From Arthrobacter burdickii (lineage in GTDB: Bacteria; Actinomycetota; Actinomycetes; Actinomycetales; Micrococcaceae), in NCBI RefSeq assembly GCF_030433645.1, contig NZ_JAROCG010000001.1, forward strand, positions 2,852,001 to 2,916,000: a DNA stretch of 64,000 nt, read 5' to 3'. Positions 9,136-17,627 of the stretch are shown here, piece after piece. The notes under the pieces are model-generated. The model saw nothing but the letters and a program-made list of their open reading frames with translations. It was not told the origin of the DNA and ran no database searches. Position numbers and translations under genes: made by a program. Each line of letters opens with the position of its first letter. Within the stretch, counting starts at the first letter, position 1.

Positions 9136-9864
9136 GTGAACCTGTCAGACAGCCGGACAGCCGGACAGCATCCCGCCGATCCGCCGGCCGCCACCAGCTA
9201 TCCGCTGGCCCGCGTCAGTGCCGCGGAGGCCGTCTTCAATGCGCTCCGCAGCGACATCGAGAACGGTGCGCTGGAGGTGGGTGCCAAGCTGAGTTCGGAG
9301 GCCGCCCTCGCACAGCGGTACGGCGTGAGCCGGTCTGTGGTCCGGGAGGCCCTGCGTTCCTGCAACGCCCTCGGACTGACCGTGACCAGGACGGGACGCG
9401 GCACCTTCGTACTGGCGAACCACGTGGCCAAGGATCTGGTGCTCGGCCAGTACTCCGCACTGGACCTCACCGAAGCCCGTCCGCACATCGAAGTACCCGC
9501 GGCAGGACTCGCCGCGGAACGGCGTACCCCCGAGGAGCTCGAAGCCCTGCGGGACATCGTGGCCGCCATGGCCGCCGAGGACGATCCCGAAGCCTGGGTC
9601 GCCCTCGACTCCGGCTTCCACGTCGCGATCGCCCGGGCCAGCCACAACCAGGTCTTCGAGGACGTCGTCTCCAGCATCCGCGATGCGCTGGCCCATCAGT
9701 CGGAGACCCTCAACATGGTGGCCGACCGCCAGCACGCGTCGGATCGCGAACACCAGCAGATCCTTGCCGCCGTGGAGGCGGGCGACGCCGAGGAGGCCCG
9801 CGCCGCCATGAGCCGGCACCTCCACGCCGTGGGCGCCGCCCTCGACTCCATCCTCAGCCCGTAA
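9136..9864 (+). CDS. FadR-family (GntR) regulator of the asparagine cluster
   Basis: 242 residues: winged helix (SAEAVFNALRSDIENGALEVGAKLSS region, YGVSRSVVREALR, LGLTVTRTGRGTFV) plus a helical FCD domain (DSGFHVAIARASHN, DREHQQILAAVEAGD) with the Asp/His set that usually holds a metal. It precedes asparaginase by 60 bp on the same strand and probably controls the asparaginase-aspartase-permease genes, perhaps in response to aspartate or asparagine (inference). The frame is open upstream to 9100, but the promoter boxes occupy that stretch, so GTG 9136 is preferred. Confidence 0.85.
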   Translation: MNLSDSRTAGQHPADPPAATSYPLARVSAAEAVFNALRSDIENGALEVGAKLSSEAALAQRYGVSRSVVREALRSCNALGLTVTRTGRGTFVLANHVAKDLVLGQYSALDLTEARPHIEVPAAGLAAERRTPEELEALRDIVAAMAAEDDPEAWVALDSGFHVAIARASHNQVFEDVVSSIRDALAHQSETLNMVADRQHASDREHQQILAAVEAGDAEEARAAMSRHLHAVGAALDSILSP

Positions 9865-9924
9865 CTCTCCGCACAGCGTGCCCGTCACCCTGTCGCCGAC
9901 CGCCAGAACACCCTCGAGGACTCC

Positions 9925-10983
9925 ATGCCCTTCCCTGCCCTAGCCGACCCCGCCCCGGAACCGGCGTCCCACCACCTTCCGCAGCACGTGCCCCTCGCCG
10001 CACAGACCCGCGACGGGCTGGTGGAGAGCATCCACTACGGGTCGCTGATCGCCACCGCCGAGGCAGGCGCGGGCACCCGAACCGTCCTCACGGCGGGCGA
10101 TCCACTGGCTCCCTTCTACCCGCGCTCGGCGCTCAAGCCGCTCCAGGCCGTCGCCCTGGTGCGCGCCGGACTCGATCTTCCCGCCGATCTGCTCGCCCTC
10201 ACGGCGGCCAGCCACTCCGGCGCCCCACAGCACGTCGACGGTGTCCGACGGATCCTGGAGATGCACGGACTGGCCCCGGACGTACTGGGCAACAGCTCCG
10301 ACCTCCCGTACGGAAGCACCGAGCGCGACGAGTGGCTCCGCGCGGGCCGGACGGCTACGCAGCTAACCCAGAACTGCTCCGGCAAGCACGCCTCCATGGC
10401 TGCCACCTGCGTGATCAACAGCTGGCCGGTCACGGGCTACCTCGATCCCGGCCACCCCCTGCAACGGCTGGTGGCCCGGTCCGTCGCCGAGCTGACGGAT
10501 GAGCAGCCCTCGGGACTGTCCACCGACGGCTGTGGAACCCCGTTGTTCGCCCTGACCCTCCGCGGCATGGCCCGAGCGTTCGGTGTCATTGCCCGCGCTG
10601 CAGCGGAAGCGGAGGGAGCGGTCGGCACACCGACTGCGGAAGCCGCCGTCGGACTGGCCATGCAACGGCACCCGGACATGGTGGCCGGAGAACACCGCGA
10701 CGTCACGGAGTTCATGCGCCTCACTCCCGGTGCGGTCGCGAAGGACGGCTTCCAGGGTGTCCAGCTGATCGGCCTGCCGGACGGCCGGGCCGTGGCGGTC
10801 AAGATCTCCGACGGCGGGGACAGCGCCCGCATGCCCGTCGCCGTCTCCGTACTGGAAGCTCTCGGCGTCGACACCGGACCGCTGGCCCCGATCGCCAGGA
10901 CCGCGGTGCTCGGCGGAGGCCGGCCCGTCGGCACCTTCCAGGCCCTCGACTTCCTGTCCACGCCCCCCGACGAAGCCCCGTAA
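9925..10983 (+). CDS. L-asparaginase (thermolabile asparaginase II family, PF06089 type)
   Basis: 352 residues. The motifs NCSGKHASM and STDGCGTP identify the family of Rhizobium-type asparaginase, distinct from the E. coli AnsA/AnsB fold. It hydrolyses L-asparagine to L-aspartate and ammonia in the cytoplasm. Aspartase follows nine bases after the stop, so the pair converts asparagine to fumarate and two ammonia. Start ATG 9925 gives the usual family length. Confidence 0.88.
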   Translation: MPFPALADPAPEPASHHLPQHVPLAAQTRDGLVESIHYGSLIATAEAGAGTRTVLTAGDPLAPFYPRSALKPLQAVALVRAGLDLPADLLALTAASHSGAPQHVDGVRRILEMHGLAPDVLGNSSDLPYGSTERDEWLRAGRTATQLTQNCSGKHASMAATCVINSWPVTGYLDPGHPLQRLVARSVAELTDEQPSGLSTDGCGTPLFALTLRGMARAFGVIARAAAEAEGAVGTPTAEAAVGLAMQRHPDMVAGEHRDVTEFMRLTPGAVAKDGFQGVQLIGLPDGRAVAVKISDGGDSARMPVAVSVLEALGVDTGPLAPIARTAVLGGGRPVGTFQALDFLSTPPDEAP

Positions 10984-10991
10984 GGATCACG

Positions 10992-12398
10992 ATGACCGAC
11001 CACTCCCCCTTCCGCTCCGAGCATGACCTCCTCGGCGACAGGGACGTCCCCGCGCATGCGTACTGGGGGGTCCACACCCTGCGCGCGGTCGAGAACTTCC
11101 CCATCACCGGCCAGCCCCTGTCCTCCAACATGCATCTGGTCCGGGGCCTGGCTGCCGTGAAGCTCGCCGCCGCCCGCACCAACCACGAGCTCGGCCTGCT
11201 CGACGGCGAGCGCGCCCGGGCCATCGAGGAAGCCTGTGCCGACGTTTTGGCGGGCCGGCTCAGCGAGCAGTTCGTGGTGGACGTCATCCAGGGCGGTGCC
11301 GGGACGTCCTCGAACATGAACGCCAACGAGGTGATCGCCAACAGGGCCCTGGAGATCCTCGGACACCCCAAGGGCGACTACGCGCGGCTGCACCCCAATG
11401 ACCACGTCAACCTCAGCCAGTCCACGAACGACGTGTACCCCACGGCGGTCAAGCTGGGCACGATCTTCGCCGCCCGGGAGCTGCTCGAAGCGCTCACTGA
11501 GCTCGAAGATGCCTTCGCTGCCAAGGCCCTCGAATTCCGCACGGTCGTGAAGATGGGCCGCACGCAGCTCCAGGATGCGGTCCCCATGACTCTCGGCCAG
11601 GAATTCGGGACGTACGCCGTCACGATCGGCGAGGATCGACTCCGCCTGGCGGAAGCCGATCTGCTGATCCACGAGATCAACCTCGGCGCGACGGCGATCG
11701 GCACCGGCCTGAACGCCCCCGCCGGGTACGCCGAGGCCGCCTGCCGGCACCTGGCGGAGATCACCGGCCTGCCGCTCGTCACGGCGGTGGACCTGATCGA
11801 GGCGACGCAGGACGTCGGCGCCTTCGTGCACCTCTCCGGCGTGCTCAAGCGCGTCGCGGTGAAACTGTCCAAGATCTGCAACGACCTGCGGCTGCTCTCT
11901 TCCGGCCCGCGCGCCGGCTTCGGCGAGATCAACCTCCCGGCGGTGCAGTCCGGTTCCTCGATCATGCCCGGGAAGATCAACCCGGTCATCCCGGAGGTGG
12001 TCAGCCAGGTCGCCTACGAGGTCATCGGCAACGACGTCACCATCACCATGGCTGCGGAAGCCGGCCAGCTGCAGCTCAACGCCTTCGAACCGATCATCGT
12101 CCACAGCCTCCACAAGAGCATCTCCCACCTGGAAGCAGCCTGCCGCACCCTCGCGGCCCGCTGCGTCCGGGGCATCACCGCCAACACCGAACACCTCCGC
12201 CTCACGGTGGAACAATCCATCGGCCTGGTCACGGCCCTCAACCCGCAACTGGGCTACGCCACCGCAACAGCCATCGCCCAGGAAGCCCTCGCCACCGGTA
12301 AGGGCGTTGCCGAACTCGTACTCGAACACGGGCTGCTCACCGGCGAGCAGCTCACCGAACTCCTCAGCCCGCGGCGCCTCGCCAACCTGAGCAAGTAA
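10992..12398 (+). CDS. aspA: Aspartate ammonia-lyase
   Basis: 468 residues of the fumarase/aspartase superfamily, with the signature GSSIMPGKINPV and the conserved GGAGTSSNMNANEV. It converts L-aspartate to fumarate and ammonia as a cytoplasmic tetramer. It lies between asparaginase and an amino acid permease with gaps of eight to nine bases, so it acts as the second step of asparagine breakdown. SD-like AAGG precedes the ATG. Confidence 0.92.
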   Translation: MTDHSPFRSEHDLLGDRDVPAHAYWGVHTLRAVENFPITGQPLSSNMHLVRGLAAVKLAAARTNHELGLLDGERARAIEEACADVLAGRLSEQFVVDVIQGGAGTSSNMNANEVIANRALEILGHPKGDYARLHPNDHVNLSQSTNDVYPTAVKLGTIFAARELLEALTELEDAFAAKALEFRTVVKMGRTQLQDAVPMTLGQEFGTYAVTIGEDRLRLAEADLLIHEINLGATAIGTGLNAPAGYAEAACRHLAEITGLPLVTAVDLIEATQDVGAFVHLSGVLKRVAVKLSKICNDLRLLSSGPRAGFGEINLPAVQSGSSIMPGKINPVIPEVVSQVAYEVIGNDVTITMAAEAGQLQLNAFEPIIVHSLHKSISHLEAACRTLAARCVRGITANTEHLRLTVEQSIGLVTALNPQLGYATATAIAQEALATGKGVAELVLEHGLLTGEQLTELLSPRRLANLSK

Positions 12399-12407
12399 AG
12401 GACCCTC

Positions 12408-13955
12408 ATGACACAGCAACGACCGGCCACGCAGCAACCGGCCATCTCCGACCACACGATCCCTGCCCACGCCCACGCCTCCGAGGCGACCCTCCACCGC
12501 GAGGACGAGGGCTACCACAAGGGCCTGAAGCCCCGGCAGGTCCAGATGATCGCCATCGGTGGCGCCATCGGCACCGGCCTGTTCATGGGTGCCGGCGGCC
12601 GCCTCGCCACGGCGGGTCCTGCGCTCATCCTCAGCTACGCGATCTGCGGCTTCTTCGCCTTCATGATCCTCCGGGCCCTCGGCGAACTGGTCATGCACCG
12701 GCCGTCCTCCGGTTCGTTCGTCTCCTACGCCCGCGAGTTCTTCGGCGAGAAGGCCGCCTTCGTCACGGGCTGGCTGTACTGGCTCAACTGGGCCATGACC
12801 GCGATCGTCGACATCACGGCCGTCGCGCTCTACATGAACTTCTTCCGGAAGTACTGGGCGCCGATCGCGGACGTGCCGCAGTGGGCCTGGGCCCTGGCCG
12901 CCCTGATCCTGGTGCTGGGCCTGAACCTCATCAGCGTGAAGGTGTTCGGGGAACTCGAATTCTGGTTCGCACTGATCAAGGTGGTCGCCCTGGTGTCCTT
13001 CCTCGTCGTGGGCATCTACTTCGTGATCTTCGGGACTCCTGTGGACGGCCAGGAGGTCGGCTTCAGCCTCATCGCGGACAACGGTGGCATGTTCCCCAAC
13101 GGCCTGCTGCCCGCCGTCGTGGTGATGCAGGGTGTCGTGTTCGCCTATGCCTCGATCGAGCTGATCGGCACCGCGGCGGGTGAGACCGAGAACCCGGAGA
13201 AGATCATGCCCAAGGCCATCAACACGGTGATCGTGCGCATCGCGGTGTTCTACGTCGGCTCGCTCATCCTGCTCTCGCTGCTGCTGCCCTACACCTCCTA
13301 CAAGGCCGGCGAGAGCCCGTTCGTGACGTTCTTCGGCTCCATTGGGGTGAGCGGCGTGGATGCCATCATGAACCTGGTGGTCCTCACTGCAGCGTTGTCC
13401 TCGCTCAATGCCGGCCTGTACTCCACGGGCCGCATCATGCGCTCCATGTCGGTCGCCGGTTCCGCCCCGAAGTTCGCGTCACGGATGAACAAGGCAGGCG
13501 TTCCGTACGGCGGCATCGCCCTGACCGCGGCCGTCGCCCTTCTCGGCGTCGTCCTCAACGCGGTGGTTCCCGCTCAGGCGTTCGAGATCGTGCTGAATGT
13601 CGCGTCCCTGGGCATCATCAGCACCTGGGGCGTCATCGTCCTGTGCCAGATGCAGCTGGCGCGGCTGGCCAAGCGCGGCGAGCTGCTGCGCCCCGCCTTC
13701 CGCATGCCCGGTGCCCCCGTCACCGGGTGGATCACCCTCGCGTTCCTGCTGGCGGTGCTGGTCCTGATGGCCTTCGACTCGCCCGTGGGCACGTGGACCA
13801 TCGGCTCCCTGGTGGTCATCATCCCCCTGCTGATGCTCGGCTGGCGGCTGTGCCGTGACCGCGTCCTGGAACTCGCGGCAGTCCGCGACGGCCACACCGG
13901 TCCCTACCCCTTGGTGGCGAACCGTCCCGGTCCTGGTGCGAAGGCCCGCGACTAG
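12408..13955 (+). CDS. Amino acid permease (APC family), probably asparagine/aspartate uptake
   Basis: 515 residues with about twelve membrane helices. The APC amino acid transporter opening is clear ([25 protein letters not shown]), followed by [13 protein letters not shown] and the central [20 protein letters not shown]. This is the AnsP/GabP-like branch. Being the last gene of the asparaginase-aspartase operon, its substrate is probably asparagine or aspartate; that is from context only. The N-terminal tail of about 40 residues is hydrophilic and His-rich. Confidence 0.85.
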   Translation: MTQQRPATQQPAISDHTIPAHAHASEATLHREDEGYHKGLKPRQVQMIAIGGAIGTGLFMGAGGRLATAGPALILSYAICGFFAFMILRALGELVMHRPSSGSFVSYAREFFGEKAAFVTGWLYWLNWAMTAIVDITAVALYMNFFRKYWAPIADVPQWAWALAALILVLGLNLISVKVFGELEFWFALIKVVALVSFLVVGIYFVIFGTPVDGQEVGFSLIADNGGMFPNGLLPAVVVMQGVVFAYASIELIGTAAGETENPEKIMPKAINTVIVRIAVFYVGSLILLSLLLPYTSYKAGESPFVTFFGSIGVSGVDAIMNLVVLTAALSSLNAGLYSTGRIMRSMSVAGSAPKFASRMNKAGVPYGGIALTAAVALLGVVLNAVVPAQAFEIVLNVASLGIISTWGVIVLCQMQLARLAKRGELLRPAFRMPGAPVTGWITLAFLLAVLVLMAFDSPVGTWTIGSLVVIIPLLMLGWRLCRDRVLELAAVRDGHTGPYPLVANRPGPGAKARD

Positions 13956-13979
13956 TCGTCCCATCCGGCATCGCTGGAC

Positions 13980-14029
13980 CGAACGGACGCAGAAGAACCC
14001 GCGCCACGCGGGGACTCTGCGTCCGTTCG
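13980..14029 (+). terminator. Hairpin terminator of the asparagine operon
   Basis: A 14-bp perfect inverted repeat (13980-13993 / 14016-14029) encloses a second 6-bp stem (13998-14003 / 14007-14012). It begins 25 bases after the permease stop. No strong T-run follows, as is common in high-GC actinobacteria. Confidence 0.8.
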
Positions 14030-14139
14030 TGCTTCCCCTCCCCCTCGGTGTCGACGTCGCCCCTTCCTGGTGCTGCAACTCGTGCCACGGCGCCCTTTTG
14101 TCCCTAGGATGACGAAGGACCGGGAGAAAGCGTGTCGAC

Positions 14140-14994
14140 ATGCACGAGCAGACTGCAATATTCGAGGGTGAGCGCCCGCGGCTCCTCCGCCTGGCCGAGC
14201 GGATCATCTCCGACCATGCCGAAGCAGAGGACATCGTCCAGCAGGCATGGCTGCGCCTGTCCTCTGCGGAGCAGATCGACCATGTCCCGGCCTGGCTGAC
14301 GACCGTGACCACCCGGTTGTGCCTCGACCGGCTGAGGGCGAAGACGCCCGTGCCCCAGGACGAACTCGAGGATGACGATCCCGCCGAGACCTATCCGGAT
14401 CCGGCCGACGAGGTGGCCCTGGCCGATACCGTCGGTCTCGCCCTGCAGGTCGTGCTCGAACGCCTGACGCCCCGGGAGCGGGTGGCATTCGTCCTTCACG
14501 AAAGCTTCGACATCGACTTCGCGACCATCGCCACAATCCTCGACGCCAGCCCCGACTCGGCCCGAAAGCTCGCCTCGCGGGCTCGTGCAAAGGTCGCCCG
14601 CCCCTCCCCCGTCAGAATGCCCGACTGGCAGGTCGTGGATGCCTTCCTCGCTGCCGCGCGCGGAGGTGACTTCAGCCGCCTGCTCGAACTGCTCGCTCCC
14701 GACGTGATCGTCACGGGCGACGACGCCGCTGTTGCGCTGGGCACCCCGCAGAGGATGGCGGGGCGCCAGCAGGTGGCTTCCTTCTTCAACGGCGCCGCCA
14801 AGACGGCGTTCGCGGTGTTCCTTGGTTCGCGCCCCGGCGCGGCGTGGATCCACCGCGGCGAGGCCAAGGTGGTCTTCGATTTCACCGTCGTCGGCGGCCG
14901 GGTCAGCGGAATCACCTTCCGGGCCGCCCCCGAAGCACTGGCCTCGGTGCAGCGCCGTGAGGCAGACGGGCCGGCTCAGTCCTCCGACAGCTGA
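14140..14994 (+). CDS. SigJ/ECF41-like RNA polymerase sigma factor with SnoaL-like C-terminal domain
   Basis: 284 residues: sigma region 2 (LRLAERIISDHAEAEDIVQQAWLRLS, VPAWLTTVTTRLCLDRLRA), region 4 (LTPRERVAFVLHESFDIDFATIATILDAS) and a C-terminal NTF2/SnoaL-like domain from about residue 170. In this class the extension controls activity in place of an anti-sigma factor. The DGGG-type motif usually seen at the start of the ECF41 extension is not recognisable here (the region reads VIVTGDDAAVALG), so it may be a variant group. SD GGGAGAAAG precedes the ATG. The 3' end overlaps the converging DUF1059 gene. Confidence 0.85.
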   Translation: MHEQTAIFEGERPRLLRLAERIISDHAEAEDIVQQAWLRLSSAEQIDHVPAWLTTVTTRLCLDRLRAKTPVPQDELEDDDPAETYPDPADEVALADTVGLALQVVLERLTPRERVAFVLHESFDIDFATIATILDASPDSARKLASRARAKVARPSPVRMPDWQVVDAFLAAARGGDFSRLLELLAPDVIVTGDDAAVALGTPQRMAGRQQVASFFNGAAKTAFAVFLGSRPGAAWIHRGEAKVVFDFTVVGGRVSGITFRAAPEALASVQRREADGPAQSSDS

Positions 14995-15212
14995 GCGAAG
15001 GCCTTCTTCGTGTCGCGGTACCAACCCATCGCGGCGAACGGCTTACGCCACCGGCTCTTCATCTCCTCGTGTGCCGGCCCATGGCTGGTATCGCCGGCCC
15101 GGACGGCGTCGCGGAGATGGCGGTCCTGGGCCTTGATCACCGCGTCGGCGTCGTCGCCCCGGAGCGTGTGGTCGCAGGGGCCGCCGAGCTGGCTGCAGGT
15201 CATCGTCTTCAT
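14976..15212 (-). CDS. DUF1059-family small protein
   Basis: 78 residues. The opening MKTMTCSQLGGPCD and the spaced HLRDAV, DTSHGPAHEEMKSRWR, WYRDTKK pattern match my recollection of DUF1059, a small Cys-containing family of unknown function. A longer frame exists upstream, but ATG 15212 is preceded by AAAGGATG and matches the family start. Its last 19 bases overlap the end of the sigma factor gene on the opposite strand. Confidence 0.7.
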   Translation of the reverse strand: MKTMTCSQLGGPCDHTLRGDDADAVIKAQDRHLRDAVRAGDTSHGPAHEEMKSRWRKPFAAMGWYRDTKKAFAQLSED

Positions 15213-15399
15213 GGTGATCATCCTTTGGTCTATACGGGTTTCCCCCGGCAGGGCTCCGATGCCCTGCACTCCTATGACGAGTGGCGAGGGGGAATTGTGA
15301 CCGATGGCGAATATCCGGCAGCGTTCCTGGTGCGACACCGTTCCATCACGATTTCAGGGCTCGCCGCCCCGGGGACACTACCCTCGATATCCTCGGCAC

Positions 15400-15840
15400 A
15401 TGCGGGCCATCGCGACCAGTCTCGGCGCCGCCCTGTTCCTCCCCGGCCTCGCCGGCTGTGGGTACGCTTCGGGCGCGACCTGCGTCGATTGGGTCCGCAT
15501 CGAGACGCCGCAGGAGACGTTCGATCAGGCGGAGCTGGTGATCGTCGGGGCAGGGACGGAACGGGACGGGACCGAGTCGATCTACGATGCCGAGGCGCAC
15601 TCCTACCGGATGGACGTTTCCGAAGTGCTGAAAGGCGATCTCCCGAGTGGGACCATACGGGTCTCGTCGATGCCGGTGACCTGCACCGAGGGCAGCCAGT
15701 ACCCCGACGGTGATCCGCTCGACACGGCTTCCGACGTGCTGATCTTCGCAAACAGGTACGACGACGAGTGGTTCACCCTGACGCCCTTCGACGGAGTCCT
15801 CCGCTACTCCCAGGACACCGCGGATTCCCTCATCCGATAG
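15400..15840 (+). CDS. Putative lipoprotein of unknown function
   Basis: 146 residues. The N-terminus MRAIATSLGAALFLPGLAGC is a short lipoprotein signal with lipobox LAGC, so the mature protein should be anchored outside the membrane. The body has beta-rich character (YRMDVSEVLKGDLPSGTIRVSS, ASDVLIFANRY) and two Cys that could pair. I do not recognise the family, though such sequences occur in exported proteins with an OB- or TIMP-like fold. The start is fixed by the signal peptide and by TATCCT (15388-15393) exactly six bases before the ATG, suggesting a leaderless mRNA. Confidence 0.6.
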   Translation: MRAIATSLGAALFLPGLAGCGYASGATCVDWVRIETPQETFDQAELVIVGAGTERDGTESIYDAEAHSYRMDVSEVLKGDLPSGTIRVSSMPVTCTEGSQYPDGDPLDTASDVLIFANRYDDEWFTLTPFDGVLRYSQDTADSLIR

Positions 15841-15980
15841 ACCTTCATCGGAGGACACGCAGGCACGACGACGGGTGCCGCACCTCTCTGCGGAACCGGC
15901 GGGAGGTCCCGTGGCCGGATTCTATCGGTGGAGGGCGTTTTTACTACTCTTCTGCGGGGCCGTAACCCGCCAGTGTTACT

Positions 15981-16005
15981 CGTGGGCCCGGAGGTCGGGC
16001 CCACG
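15981..16005 (+). other. Perfect hairpin in the leader of the membrane DJ-1/PfpI-like gene
   Basis: A 10-bp perfect inverted repeat (15981-15990 / 15996-16005, loop GAGGT) ends three bases before the ribosome binding site AGGAG of the GTG at 16021. It is 140 bp after the lipoprotein stop, so it could end that transcript or gate translation of the next gene. No T-run follows. Confidence 0.5.
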
Positions 16006-16020
16006 AACAGGAGTCGGACA

Positions 16021-17436
16021 GTGGAGCAGCCCGTGCAATCGATCAAGAAGAATCCAGGAACCGTCGTGCGAGCATTACTCCGACGCCTGGCAAGCATCAC
16101 CGTTGCCGTGGCATTGGTCGCGGGCACACTCGTCGGGACCGTCCTGGCGGGCTCGGAGATCGTCCAGCGGGACAACGCTGCCGCTATTCCCGTTGCATCA
16201 AGCCTCGCCCTGCCGGTACCGGCGGCATCCTCGGAAGGCCCTGTCAGGGTTGCCGTGCTTCTCGGGCGGACCGGAACCGAGGCGGCAGATGTCCTGGCCC
16301 CCTACGACGTGCTTGCGAGCTCGGATTCATTCTCGGTGTACACCGTCTCGCAGGACAGGGCGCCGGTTCAATTGGTGGGAGCACCCCCGGTTCTTCCGAC
16401 CCACACCTTTGCCGACATCGACAGCGGCGCTGTCGCCCCGCCGGATCTGGTGGTGGTTCCGGCAGTCGAGGAACCGGCCGGCGAGGAGGAGGCGGGCACA
16501 CGCGCGTGGATCGTCCGGCAGGCCGATCACGGTGCCCGGATCCTGGGAGTCTGCAGTGGATCGATGCTGCTGGCAGCCGCGGGTCTGCTCGACGGGCATA
16601 CGGCGACGTCCCACTGGTCCCGCCTTGGTTCGCTGCGTGAGAGCAACCCGGACGTCCAGTGGGTCGGCGGACAGCGCTACGTCCAGGACGGCCAGTTCAC
16701 GACGACGGCCGGCGTGAGTTCCGGTGTGCCCGGTGCCTTACGGATGATTCATGACTTCGCAGGTCCCGAAGAAGCGGCCCGGGTCGGCGCGCTGGTGGGT
16801 TACCCCGGCTGGTCCGTGACCAGAAGTACGGCCATCCCGGAACAGGCATTCGCCGCTGCAGACGCGCAGGTGGGGCTGAACGCCGTCCTTCCCTGGTTCC
16901 GCCCCACTGTCGGCGTCGGGCTGACGGACGGCATCGGCGAGATGGACGCCGTGGCGACGTTCGAGGCCTATATGGTCTCGGGAGCCGCCCGAACGGTCGC
17001 CGTCGCGGCCACCGCCAGCGTGACCACCCGGCACGGGATGGTGCTGCTCACCACGCCGGTGTCCACGCACGGACCCGCCGTCGATCGCCTGGTGCTCCCG
17101 GGCTCGGCGGCCCCGGACCCCCGTTTAGGTGCCTGGGCTTCGGAGCGGTCGATCAGGACGGAGGTGATCGCCCCCAGCGAGGGACGAACGGCGTTCGACA
17201 GCGCGTTGGAAGAACTTTCCGCCCATGCTGGACGCGCTACCGTCGCCGCCACGGCGAAGTTCATCGAATATCCCATCGAGCAACTCGACCTGGACACGGA
17301 GGCGCGCGGCTTCCGATCGACTCTCCTGCTGGGCGTTGCAGTCCTTCTCGCACTGGGAGCCGGTGCCCTTCCCAGCCTCCTCACCCACCTGACGCGGCGA
17401 TCCCGGGCCCGCAGTGGTCTGAGGACCAGCCCGTGA
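16021..17436 (+). CDS. Membrane-anchored DJ-1/PfpI (GATase1-like) domain protein
   Basis: 471 residues. A membrane helix near the N-terminus (ASITVAVALVAGTLVGTVLAG) is followed by an extracytoplasmic GATase1-like domain (VRVAVLLGRTGTEAADVLAPYDVL, ILGVCSGSMLLAAAGLLDG, ATSHWSRL, TTAGVSSGVPGALRMIHDF). A less clear second half ends in a C-terminal helix (LLLGVAVLLALGAGALPSLL) and a basic tail. The nucleophile-elbow Cys (VCSGS) is present. This domain is normally the sensor half of AraC-type regulators, but no HTH is present. GTG 16021 with AGGAG is preferred over longer starts. The last 13 codons lie inside the first copy of a 67-bp repeat. Function unknown. Confidence 0.7.
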   Translation: MEQPVQSIKKNPGTVVRALLRRLASITVAVALVAGTLVGTVLAGSEIVQRDNAAAIPVASSLALPVPAASSEGPVRVAVLLGRTGTEAADVLAPYDVLASSDSFSVYTVSQDRAPVQLVGAPPVLPTHTFADIDSGAVAPPDLVVVPAVEEPAGEEEAGTRAWIVRQADHGARILGVCSGSMLLAAAGLLDGHTATSHWSRLGSLRESNPDVQWVGGQRYVQDGQFTTTAGVSSGVPGALRMIHDFAGPEEAARVGALVGYPGWSVTRSTAIPEQAFAAADAQVGLNAVLPWFRPTVGVGLTDGIGEMDAVATFEAYMVSGAARTVAVAATASVTTRHGMVLLTTPVSTHGPAVDRLVLPGSAAPDPRLGAWASERSIRTEVIAPSEGRTAFDSALEELSAHAGRATVAATAKFIEYPIEQLDLDTEARGFRSTLLLGVAVLLALGAGALPSLLTHLTRRSRARSGLRTSP

Positions 17437-17598
17437 CCACCGCCGGAGCCCTCGTGCCGGGCGACGATCCCGGGCCCGCAGTGGTCTGAGGACCAACCGG
17501 TGACCACCGCCGGAGCTCTCGTGTCGGACGGCGATCCCGGGCCCGCAGCGGTCTGAGGACCAGCCCGTGACCACCGCCGGAGCTCTCGTGCCGGGCCA
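17398..17598. repeat. Three tandem copies of a 67-bp repeat
   Basis: Copies start at 17398, 17465 and 17532 with an exact 67-bp period and few differences. Each contains CCCGGGCCCG and the small dyad GGTC-TGAG-GACC. The first copy encodes the C-terminus and stop of the membrane DJ-1-like gene; the others fill the space before the converging AraC-family gene. There are no unique spacers, so it is not a CRISPR array. A transcription-terminating role between convergent genes is possible. Confidence 0.9.
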
Positions 17599-17627
17599 CC
17601 CGACCCCCACCATCCAGGTCGATACGC

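Noticed and set aside
10437-12698. Long reverse-strand open frame of 753 codons
   Set aside because: It lies opposite asparaginase and aspartase and reads as low-complexity Asp/Gly/Arg/His protein typical of antisense frames in high-GC DNA. No domain recognised.
17398-17598. Possible CRISPR array
   Set aside because: Units are 67 bp in direct tandem without unique spacers and no cas genes are near.
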